From Opitutales bacterium (lineage in GTDB: Bacteria; Verrucomicrobiota; Verrucomicrobiia; Opitutales; Intestinicryptomonadaceae): a stretch of 9,562 nt of DNA. Both the position numbers and the translations under genes were made by a program. This document shows, in pieces, positions 1-6,179 of the stretch. How positions within the stretch are numbered: position 1 is the stretch's first letter; the number at the start of each line of letters is the position of its first letter. The stretch is from NCBI GenBank assembly GCA_017526045.1, contig JAFXRX010000060.1, forward strand, positions 1 through 9,562. The letters are read 5' to 3'. Below the pieces are notes generated by a model. The model did not search any database and was not told where the DNA came from. It worked only from the letters and a program-made list of their open reading frames with translations.

Positions 1-1
1 A

Positions 2-418
2 ACGGGCATTCCCGACAAGCCCGGCTCGGTCGCCGAAATCTTTGAAGAACTCGGCTCGAAGGGCGTCGGGGTTGACATGATTGTTCAGAACATCGGCAGG
101 GCGGGCATGGCGAATTTGACGTTCACTGTCGCAAAAGACGACGCGGCTAAGGCTGAAAAAATCCTGCAGGAAACCTGCTCGAAGCTCGGGGCTTCGGTTT
201 CGCTTACGGGCGACATCGCAAAAGTCTCGGTTGTGGGGATTGGCATGCGCTCCAACAGCGGCGTTGCGGCGACTTTCTTCACGGCTCTTGCCAAGGAAAA
301 CATCAACGTCCAGCTCATCACCACAAGCGAAATCAAAATCTGCGTGGCGATAAATTTGGACAAGGCGGACGTCGCGGCATGCGCGCTGCACACCGCTTTC
401 GGCCTGGACAAAAAGTAA
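2..418 (+). CDS. lysC: Aspartate kinase, C-terminal ACT domains (5' truncated by window edge)
   Basis: The last 138 residues of an aspartate kinase, the first enzyme of the aspartate family pathway (phosphorylates L-aspartate; leads to lysine, threonine, methionine). The reading frame is open from base 2, so the kinase domain lies outside the window. Two tandem ACT domains are visible. The first begins with TGIPDKPGSVAEIFEELG and continues through VDMIVQNIGRAGMANLTFTV (residues 1-44). The second begins near residue 68 with DIAKVSVVGIGMRSNSGVAA and includes INVQLITTSEIKICVAI. The DKPG, VDMIVQN and ITTSEIKI motifs are typical of bacterial LysC. In the family these domains bind lysine and/or threonine for feedback inhibition; which effector is used here cannot be read from the sequence. 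It lies directly upstream of thrC in the same direction, which fits the pathway. A fused homoserine dehydrogenase can be excluded, since the protein ends after the ACT domains. Confidence 0.93.
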   Translation, partial: TGIPDKPGSVAEIFEELGSKGVGVDMIVQNIGRAGMANLTFTVAKDDAAKAEKILQETCSKLGASVSLTGDIAKVSVVGIGMRSNSGVAATFFTALAKENINVQLITTSEIKICVAINLDKADVAACALHTAFGLDKK

Positions 419-428
419 AATCCGCAAG

Positions 429-463
429 ATACGGCTTTTTTAGACAAAAAAACCGCATTTTTT
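429..463 (+). terminator. Possible weak terminator after lysC
   Basis: An imperfect inverted repeat, ATACGGCTTTTTT against AAAAAAACCGCAT with two mismatches, is followed by a T-run at 458-463. It begins 11 nt after the lysC stop codon. The stem is mostly A-T and weak, so it may only assist the stronger hairpin that follows. Confidence 0.35.
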
Positions 464-473
464 GTTTGGCTTT

Positions 474-511
474 ATGCCCGATTATTGCAATAGTCGGGCA
501 TTGCTTTTTTT
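474..511 (+). terminator. Rho-independent terminator between lysC and thrC
   Basis: An inverted repeat ATGCCCGATTA / TAGTCGGGCAT (474-484 with 491-501, one T·G wobble) closes a six-base loop TTGCAA and is followed by seven Ts at 505-511. This is a good intrinsic terminator, and it suggests that lysC and thrC are separate transcription units. It could also act as an attenuator for thrC, but I see no leader peptide with a run of Thr or Ile codons in the 118-nt spacer. Confidence 0.75.
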
Positions 512-528
512 AAACGCATTCTTTTAAT
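501..528 (+). promoter_or_regulatory. Candidate thrC promoter
   Basis: A -35-like TTGCTT (501-506, three of six matches to TTGACA) and a -10-like TTTAAT (523-528, five of six to TATAAT) are separated by 16 bp. They lie directly upstream of thrC, in an A/T-rich stretch that starts at the terminator T-run. Transcription would begin around 535-537, at the ATG itself, giving a leaderless mRNA. That fits the absence of any Shine-Dalgarno sequence before thrC. The promoter is inferred from weak matches only. Confidence 0.3.
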
Positions 529-536
529 TTATATTT

Positions 537-1898
537 ATGAAATTTGCAAGTACGAGGGGCGCGGCGGACGCGCTCGGCTTTTCCGGCGCGGTCATGGAAG
601 GTTTGGCAAGCGACGGCGGCTTGTTCGTGCCCGAAACACTGCCGGATACTTCATGCAAGCTGGAGTCTTGGCGCGGGCTGCCTTACCCGAAGCTCTGCTT
701 TGAATTTTTAAGGCTCTTTGCCGACGACATTCCCGCATCCGATCTCGAAAAAATCGTCGACTTGTCATACAAAAAATTCGACGACGCGCAAATCGCGCCG
801 CTTTCAAAGCTCGACGAAAAAACCTATCTTTTGGAGCTCTACCACGGGCCCACGCTCGCCTTTAAAGACTTTGCGCTGCAATTTTTGGGCAATTTATACG
901 AATATCTGCTCGAAAAGTCGGGCAGGGTGATAAACGTTTTGGGCGCGACAAGCGGCGACACTGGCAGCGCGGCGATAAACGGGCTTTTGGGCAAGAAAAA
1001 CGTAAGCGTTTTTATCCTTTACCCCGACGGAAGGGTCTCTCCGCTGCAGGAGCGCCAGATGGCGTGCACGGGGGCTCAAAACGTGTTTCCGATTGCAATA
1101 AACGGCACTTTCGACGACGCGCAGGCGATAGTAAAAGAGCTTTTCGCGCGTTTGGATTTCAAAAAACAGTGGAGTCTCGCCGCGGTAAATTCGATAAACC
1201 TCGCGCGCATTTTGGCGCAGTGCGTCTATTATATTTACGCATATTTAAAGCTGCCAAAAGAGATTGCGCCCTCCGCGAAATTTGTCGTGCCCACGGGCAA
1301 CTTCGGCAACATTTTGGCGGGGTGGCTCGCGCACAAAATGGGAATGCCCGCGCGGGGCTTTTGCGTTGCAACAAACCAAAACGACATCCTCTACCGCCTC
1401 TTCAAAACGGGCAGGTACGAAATCGGCAAAGTCGAGCCGAGCTACGCGCCCTCTATGGACATCCAGGTTTCGTCGAATTTTGAAAGGTTCATTTATTTTG
1501 CGGAAAACAAGAACACCGCAAAAGTCCGCGAAATTATGTCGGCTTTCAAATCCACAGGCAAATGGATTTTTTCTTCGTTCAATCCCGACGCATTTTCCTC
1601 CACGCGCTGCGGCGACTCTTCAATCAAAAACAACATACGCCTCGTTTTTGAAAAGTACGGCAAAATCATCGACCCGCACACAGCCTGCGGCTTTGAGGAG
1701 CTCGACGGCGGCGTAAACGTCGTGCTTTCGACGGCGCATCCGGCAAAATTCCCCGAAGTCATAAAAAGCGCGATTTCAGCCGAGGCGAAGTCCCCCATTT
1801 TGGAGGAGCTTAAAACGCGGCGGATTGAGCGCCTGGAATGCAAAGCAGACGCGGATTTAATAAAGCAAATCATAGAAAAACGCGGAATACGCAAATGA
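537..1898 (+). CDS. thrC: Threonine synthase
   Basis: Pyridoxal-phosphate (PLP) enzyme that converts O-phospho-L-homoserine to L-threonine, the last step of threonine synthesis, in the cytoplasm. The protein has 453 residues, the usual size for the long (E. coli/yeast-like) threonine synthases. The N-terminus MKFASTRGAADALGFSGAVM with GLASDGGLFVPE (residues 22-33) is typical of this class. The PLP lysine is expected at K110 in ELYHGPTLAFKDFALQFLG. GATSGDTGSAA (136-146) and the PLP-phosphate-binding PTGNFGN (252-258) are present, as are the C-terminal PHTACGF (380-386) and STAHPAKFPE (398-407). All are intact. The ATG at 537 starts the conserved N-terminus, although no ribosome binding site precedes it. 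The stop codon overlaps the cimA start (ATGA), so the two are probably translationally coupled. No sign of truncation or frameshift. Confidence 0.96.
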   Translation: MKFASTRGAADALGFSGAVMEGLASDGGLFVPETLPDTSCKLESWRGLPYPKLCFEFLRLFADDIPASDLEKIVDLSYKKFDDAQIAPLSKLDEKTYLLELYHGPTLAFKDFALQFLGNLYEYLLEKSGRVINVLGATSGDTGSAAINGLLGKKNVSVFILYPDGRVSPLQERQMACTGAQNVFPIAINGTFDDAQAIVKELFARLDFKKQWSLAAVNSINLARILAQCVYYIYAYLKLPKEIAPSAKFVVPTGNFGNILAGWLAHKMGMPARGFCVATNQNDILYRLFKTGRYEIGKVEPSYAPSMDIQVSSNFERFIYFAENKNTAKVREIMSAFKSTGKWIFSSFNPDAFSSTRCGDSSIKNNIRLVFEKYGKIIDPHTACGFEELDGGVNVVLSTAHPAKFPEVIKSAISAEAKSPILEELKTRRIERLECKADADLIKQIIEKRGIRK

Positions 1899-3463
1899 AG
1901 CCAAAAGTTTTTATATACGACACAACCCTGCGCGACGGCACGCAGGGCGACGGAATTTCCCTGACAGTTGCCTCCAAGCTGAGGCTTGCGCAGAAGATGG
2001 ACTCATTTGGCATCGACTTTATCGAGGGCGGCTGGCCGGGCTCGAACCCGCGCGACATGGCGTTTTTTGAGCAGGCTGCAAACCTCGAACTAAAGCACGC
2101 AAAAATTTCCGCATTCGGCTCGACAAGGCGCGCAAACGTCCGCGCCGAGGACGACGCGCAATTAAAGCTTCTGCTCGAAGCCAAAACCCCATGCGTTACG
2201 ATTTTCGGCAAAACATGGATGTTGCACGTCGAAAAAGTCATAAAGACGACGCCCGAGGAAAATCTTAAAATGATACGCGAGAGCGTCGAATTTTTGAAGA
2301 AAAACGGCCGCATTGTGATATACGATGCCGAGCACTTCTTCGACGGCTACAAGGACAGCCGCGAATACGCGCTCAAAACCCTGCAGGCGGCAATCGACGG
2401 CGGCGCGGACTATTTGTGCCTTTGCGACACAAACGGCGGCACGCTCGTTGGCGAATTTAAAAATATCGTCTCCGATGTCTGCGCTTTCGCAAAAGACACC
2501 CCCGTTGCCGTGCACTGCCACAACGACAGCGGCGTGGGGGTTGCGGTCTCAATCGCGGGCGTCGAGGCGGGCGCGAGAATGGTGCAGGGCACGCTCAACG
2601 GATACGGCGAGCGCAACGGCAACGCCAACATCTGCACGATTATCCCCAACTTGATTTTAAAGCTCGGCTACGATTTAAGCTGCGCCCAAAACCTTTCAAA
2701 ATTGCGCGACCTTTCCCTGTTTGCCGACGAAATGGCAAACGCGCGCAGCGACTCGCGCCAGCCGTACGTCGGGGCGTCTTCGTTCGCGCACAAGGGGGGC
2801 GTGCACGCCGACGCTGTAAACAAGATAAAGAGCAGCTACGAGCACATCAAGCCCGAGCTTGTCGGCAACAAGACGCGCGTTTTGGTAAGCGACATGTCGG
2901 GCAGGGCTCTTGTCATGATGAAGGCGCGCGAGCTCGGCATGGACATCGACGCCAAAGACCCGAAAATCAAGGCTTTCTTGGACGAATTAAAGCAGCTCGA
3001 ATTTAACGGCTACGGCTACGAGGCGGCGGACGCGTCGTTCAAATTGCTTCTTGCAAAATTCTTGAACAAGGCAAAGCCCGCGTTCAGCGTGCACAACTAC
3101 CGCGTTATGGTCGAGCGCAACGACTTCAAGGAAATCATCCGCTCCGAGGCGACTGTAAAGCTCGAAGTAGGCGGCGCAATCGAGCACATGGTAGCCGAAG
3201 CGCACGGCCCCGTCGGCGCATTGGACATGGCTTTAAGAAAAGCCCTCGTGCGCCACTTCCCGCAGATTATGAAAATCGAGCTCATAGACTTCAAGGTGAG
3301 GGTTCTCGACAGCGGCCTGGGCGCAAACGCGGTTGTAAGAGTTCAGGCGGAGTTCAAGGACGGCGACAAAATTTGGGGCACAGTGGGCGCTTCAGACAAC
3401 GTAATCGAGGCGGCGTGGGAGGCTTTGCGCGACGCGTTCGAATATAAGCTGATGAACATCTGA
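1895..3463 (+). CDS. cimA: (R)-citramalate synthase
   Basis: Condenses acetyl-CoA with pyruvate to (R)-citramalate, the first step of the threonine-independent route to 2-oxobutyrate and isoleucine. The 522-residue protein belongs to the DRE-TIM metallolyase family (LeuA/homocitrate synthase). Its close match to the CimA type is seen in IYDTTLRDGTQGDGISLTV (residues 7-25; LeuA enzymes usually have TLRDGEQ) and FIEGGWPGSNPRD (42-54). Further catalytic-barrel motifs are LCDTNGGT (176-183), metal-binding VHCHND (206-211), GYGERNGNAN (236-245) and SFAHKGGVHADAV (296-308). Residues about 395-517 form the LeuA-type C-terminal allosteric domain, which in the family senses isoleucine or leucine. The start at 1895 matches the family N-terminus and gives the 4-nt overlap with thrC; a weak GGAA lies 7 nt upstream. 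An in-frame ATG at 1838 adds 19 unrelated residues inside thrC and is unlikely. 2-isopropylmalate synthase is the main alternative, but the GTQGDG and GGWPGSNP motifs favour CimA. Confidence 0.92.
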   Translation: MKPKVFIYDTTLRDGTQGDGISLTVASKLRLAQKMDSFGIDFIEGGWPGSNPRDMAFFEQAANLELKHAKISAFGSTRRANVRAEDDAQLKLLLEAKTPCVTIFGKTWMLHVEKVIKTTPEENLKMIRESVEFLKKNGRIVIYDAEHFFDGYKDSREYALKTLQAAIDGGADYLCLCDTNGGTLVGEFKNIVSDVCAFAKDTPVAVHCHNDSGVGVAVSIAGVEAGARMVQGTLNGYGERNGNANICTIIPNLILKLGYDLSCAQNLSKLRDLSLFADEMANARSDSRQPYVGASSFAHKGGVHADAVNKIKSSYEHIKPELVGNKTRVLVSDMSGRALVMMKARELGMDIDAKDPKIKAFLDELKQLEFNGYGYEAADASFKLLLAKFLNKAKPAFSVHNYRVMVERNDFKEIIRSEATVKLEVGGAIEHMVAEAHGPVGALDMALRKALVRHFPQIMKIELIDFKVRVLDSGLGANAVVRVQAEFKDGDKIWGTVGASDNVIEAAWEALRDAFEYKLMNI

Positions 3464-3472
3464 TTTTTTTAC

Positions 3473-5362
3473 ATGCAAAAAAACGAGCACCAACTTGATT
3501 TAAAATCGAAAATTTCAAACAAATTTTTGCGCGGTTTGTATTCGATTATAGCCTGGCCTTTCGAGACTTTCATGGGCATACGCGCCTTCAACGTCGCAAA
3601 CGGCAAGGTTGTCTCGTACACCGACGATAGGAATTTCTTTTTGAAGGCGCTGGACGGCTTGGGCGCGAAGTACTATGTCGACGAGGAGGAGCTTAAAAAA
3701 ATTCCGAAGGAAGGCCCCTTGATTGTGGTTGCAAACCACCCGACGGGCGGTCTCGACGGCGTTGTTTTGGGGGCGATTTTGTGCTCGGTTCGCCCCGACT
3801 TGAAGCTGCTTGCAAACAACCTTTTGAGCTTTTTTGTGGGCATCCGCCCTTATCTGATTTCCGTAAACCCCTTCGGCGGCAAGGACGCGGCGCGCCAAAA
3901 CATCGGTGCAATCCGCGAGAGCATGAAGCACCTCAAAAACGGCGGCTGCATTGCCACTTTCCCCTCCGGGACAGTCTCGCACCTGCATTTAAAGCACCTT
4001 ACGATAACCGACCCCGAATGGAACAAAAACATCGCCTCAATCGCGCGCAAAACGGGGGCTACGATTGTGCCGATTTTCTTCGAGGGCAGGAATTCCGCGC
4101 TCTTCCAGCTTTCTGGCTTGATACACCCGATGCTGCGCACAACCCTTCTTATAAAAGAGATGATGCGCCACTCGCGCAAGACTTTGGTGAAGGCGCGTAT
4201 TGGCACGCCCATTATGCCGCGCCAAATTTCGTCGTTTGAAACCGACGAGGAGCTGATTGCGTGGATGAGGCTCAGCACCTACGCGCTGCCGCACAAAAAA
4301 TCCAAAGACTCCAAACCCGCCCCAGTTTTCGAGCAGCCCGCGCAAAACATAAAAAGGCTCGTGCGCAAAATTCTGCCGAACGTCGGGCAGTACCAGGAGC
4401 TGATTTTGCCGATTTCGCCCGAAAAAATGCAGGCGGAAATCGACGCGCTTCCCGAGTCGGGCACGCTTATCGACGGCGAAAGAATAGGCGTTTACGCGGC
4501 GTACTCTTGGCAGATGAAATGGACTATGCTCGAAATCGGCCGCCTGCGCGAAAAGACCTTCCGCGAAGTCGGCGAGGGCACCGGCAAGAGCGTCGACACC
4601 GACGAGTACGACCAGTATTACATGCACATATTTTTGTGGGACAAGCAGAACAAAAAAATCGCGGGCGCCTACAGGGTCGGGCATGTCGATAAAATCGTAA
4701 AATCAATGGGCGTGCAGGGGCTTTACGCCTCGACGCTGTTTAACATGCAGCCCGAAATCTTCGAAAAAATGGGCAGCGCGCTCGAAATGGGGCGCAGCTT
4801 CATCGCAAGCGAATACCAGAAAAAGAGCTCGACGCTTGCCATTTTGTGGAAGGGCATCGGCGTTTACATATCGCGCAACCCGCAGTACCGCACTCTTTAC
4901 GGCCCCGTGAGCATCACGACCGAATACAATAAAATTTCGAAAGACCTGATGGTGCAGTTCCTCTCCGAGACGAAAATCTCGCCGGAATTTTCAAAATTCG
5001 TAAAGCCCAAAACCCCGCCGAAAGTCAAGCTAAGCGGGCTCGAAAAGGAGACGATTTCGCGCGTCGGCGGCGACGTCGAAAAAATTTCCGCGCTGATTTC
5101 CGAAATCGAATTGGACAACAAGGGCATTCCGGTTTTGCTAAAGCACTACCTGCGCCTCAACGGCGAGCTTTTGGCTTTCAATGTCGACAAAACCTTCGGC
5201 AACTGCATCGACGGGCTTATAATGGTGGACCTTACAAAGACCGACCAAAAGCTCATGAAGTCGTACATGGGGCTAAAAGAGGCGATAGAATACCGGAAGC
5301 ATTACGGCTTGGAAAGCCCGCAGCTTGAAGAGGAGCTGCAAAAACATTCCGAAGCCCAATAA
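3473..5362 (+). CDS. olsF: Bifunctional OlsF-like acyltransferase (PlsC-like + GNAT/OlsB-like)
   Basis: A 629-residue two-domain acyltransferase. Residues about 20-275 resemble the lysophospholipid/hemolysin-type acyltransferases. Visible blocks are VVANHPTGGLDG (85-96; catalytic His89 and Asp95, five residues apart), FPSGTVSH (163-170), DPEWNKNIASIARKTG (180-195), VPIFFEGRNSALFQ (199-212), GLIHPMLRT (215-223) and IGTPI (243-247). After a linker, residues about 350-500 match the GNAT-fold OlsB/hemolysin N-acyltransferases: RLREKTFR (357-364), DTDEYDQYYMHIFLWD (375-390), AGAYRVG (397-403), LEMGRSFIASEYQ (437-449) and YGPVSIT (476-482). This domain order is that of OlsF, which makes ornithine lipids by N-acylation followed by O-acylation; related proteins make other aminolipids such as glycine lipids. 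The amino-acid substrate cannot be told from sequence. It probably acts at the inner face of the cytoplasmic membrane; no signal peptide is seen. It starts 9 nt after cimA, without a Shine-Dalgarno, and looks like the last gene of the operon. Symbol is by similarity only. Confidence 0.8.
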   Translation: MQKNEHQLDLKSKISNKFLRGLYSIIAWPFETFMGIRAFNVANGKVVSYTDDRNFFLKALDGLGAKYYVDEEELKKIPKEGPLIVVANHPTGGLDGVVLGAILCSVRPDLKLLANNLLSFFVGIRPYLISVNPFGGKDAARQNIGAIRESMKHLKNGGCIATFPSGTVSHLHLKHLTITDPEWNKNIASIARKTGATIVPIFFEGRNSALFQLSGLIHPMLRTTLLIKEMMRHSRKTLVKARIGTPIMPRQISSFETDEELIAWMRLSTYALPHKKSKDSKPAPVFEQPAQNIKRLVRKILPNVGQYQELILPISPEKMQAEIDALPESGTLIDGERIGVYAAYSWQMKWTMLEIGRLREKTFREVGEGTGKSVDTDEYDQYYMHIFLWDKQNKKIAGAYRVGHVDKIVKSMGVQGLYASTLFNMQPEIFEKMGSALEMGRSFIASEYQKKSSTLAILWKGIGVYISRNPQYRTLYGPVSITTEYNKISKDLMVQFLSETKISPEFSKFVKPKTPPKVKLSGLEKETISRVGGDVEKISALISEIELDNKGIPVLLKHYLRLNGELLAFNVDKTFGNCIDGLIMVDLTKTDQKLMKSYMGLKEAIEYRKHYGLESPQLEEELQKHSEAQ

Positions 5363-5375
5363 ACAAACGAAAAAC

Positions 5376-5409
5376 CGCCGCTAAAAAATTTTTAAGCGGC
5401 GTTTTTTTT
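5376..5409. terminator. Bidirectional terminator between convergent operons
   Basis: The inverted repeat CGCCGCT (5376-5382) / AGCGGCG (5395-5401) has an A/T-rich loop and is followed by eight Ts (5402-5409) on the + strand. On the minus strand the same stem is followed by a run of five Ts (complement of 5370-5374). It lies 13 nt after the olsF-like stop and about 40 nt after the batE stop, so it can end both converging transcripts. Confidence 0.85.
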
Positions 5410-5444
5410 GCGCTAAAATGCGCGGAATTTTACGCATGATTTTT

Positions 5445-6179
5445 TTACGGGCGCACGGGCTTTACGTTTTCGAGGCTCGCCCAGCCCGATTTTTTGTCGG
5501 GCGTATAAAGGCGCAGGTAGCCGCCCTTCCTCTCTTTAATTATTGCGCGCCTCCCCTCGGGAAATGCCGCGATTGCGGGGGCGTTTTTCGCGGGGGAGAG
5601 CTTTAATACGGCGTCCTGCGAAATCGAAATCGCGGTGTTGCGCATTTGGCTCCAGTAGATAGTCCCCGCCACCGCGACGCAGAAAATTCCCCCGCCCAAA
5701 ACCGCCGCGATTTTAAAGGCGCAATTTCTTTTGCGCAGGAAAACAGGCAGCAGCGCCGAGAGCGTGAAAATCCAAAATCCGCAGCTTGCCGCGATTATCC
5801 ATTCGGAGTTTGAAAGCTCCCCGAAAAACGAGTCGGCAAGCCCGCTTTTGCCTTCGGGAATGCCGATTGATTTTGAAACCGCGGAAATGTTTGCAGGGGC
5901 TTCGGGCGAGCGCGGGTTGAGGTAGCGGGCGCGCTCGTAGCTTAAAATCGCAAGCCCGGGCTTTTTCATTTTCGCGTGGGCGTTGCCGGCGTTGAAGTGC
6001 GCCGCCGCGCCGCCGCCGTTTTGCGCGGAGTCCTCAAAATACTTCGCCGCGGCTTCGTAGTCGGCGTTCTTGTACGAGCGCATCCCAAGCTCGAAGAGCT
6101 CCTGAGGCGTCTGCGCTTGCGCGGGCAGGGCGAGGGCGGAAATTAGAATAGCCGAGAGTTTTGCGAAAGTTCTTTGCAT
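5445..6179 (-). CDS. batE: BatE-type TPR and SH3-like membrane protein
   Basis: A 244-residue protein with the BatE architecture. The signal peptide is MQRTFAKLSAILISALA, with likely cleavage after AQA near residue 22. A TPR region (about 25-105) contains LFELGMRSYKNADYEAAAKYF and HFNAGNAHAKMKKPGLAILS with YERARYLNPRSPEAPANI, the consensus found in BatE. Two membrane helices follow (about 127-147 and 155-176). The C-terminus (about 183-243) is SH3-like, with AVLKLSPAKNAPAIAAFPEG and GWASLENVKPV. In the family it acts with BatA-D at the inner membrane/periplasm; the molecular role is not settled, and links to oxygen tolerance and envelope stress are reported in Bacteroides and other bacteria. 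The ATG at 6179 gives the signal peptide and has AAGGAG 11 nt upstream, inside batD. The first 37 nt overlap the end of batD in another frame. It is the last gene of the operon, ending about 40 nt before the shared terminator. Confidence 0.85.
   Translation of the reverse strand: MQRTFAKLSAILISALALPAQAQTPQELFELGMRSYKNADYEAAAKYFEDSAQNGGGAAAHFNAGNAHAKMKKPGLAILSYERARYLNPRSPEAPANISAVSKSIGIPEGKSGLADSFFGELSNSEWIIAASCGFWIFTLSALLPVFLRKRNCAFKIAAVLGGGIFCVAVAGTIYWSQMRNTAISISQDAVLKLSPAKNAPAIAAFPEGRRAIIKERKGGYLRLYTPDKKSGWASLENVKPVRP

Noticed and set aside
419..536. Threonine/isoleucine attenuator or riboswitch upstream of thrC.
   Set aside because: No small ORF with consecutive Thr or Ile codons and no alternative pairing partner for the 474-511 hairpin was found in the 118-nt spacer.
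1838..1894. Upstream in-frame ATG that would lengthen cimA by 19 residues.
   Set aside because: The added residues are the thrC 3' end in another frame and are not like the family N-terminus, which begins just before IYDTTLRDG. The start at 1895 forms an ATGA overlap.
4037..4684. A 215-codon minus-strand ORF inside the olsF-like gene, plus similar ORFs opposite batD (6319-6895).
   Set aside because: They are shadow frames opposite well-supported genes; their translations are Arg/Ala-rich or lack any recognisable motif.
5410..5444. Short inverted repeats (TGCG...CGCA, GCGC...GCGC) between the shared terminator and batE stop, considered as a second terminator or small RNA.
   Set aside because: Stems are only about four base pairs and no promoter-like sequence is seen; probably chance in G/C-A/T alternating spacer DNA.
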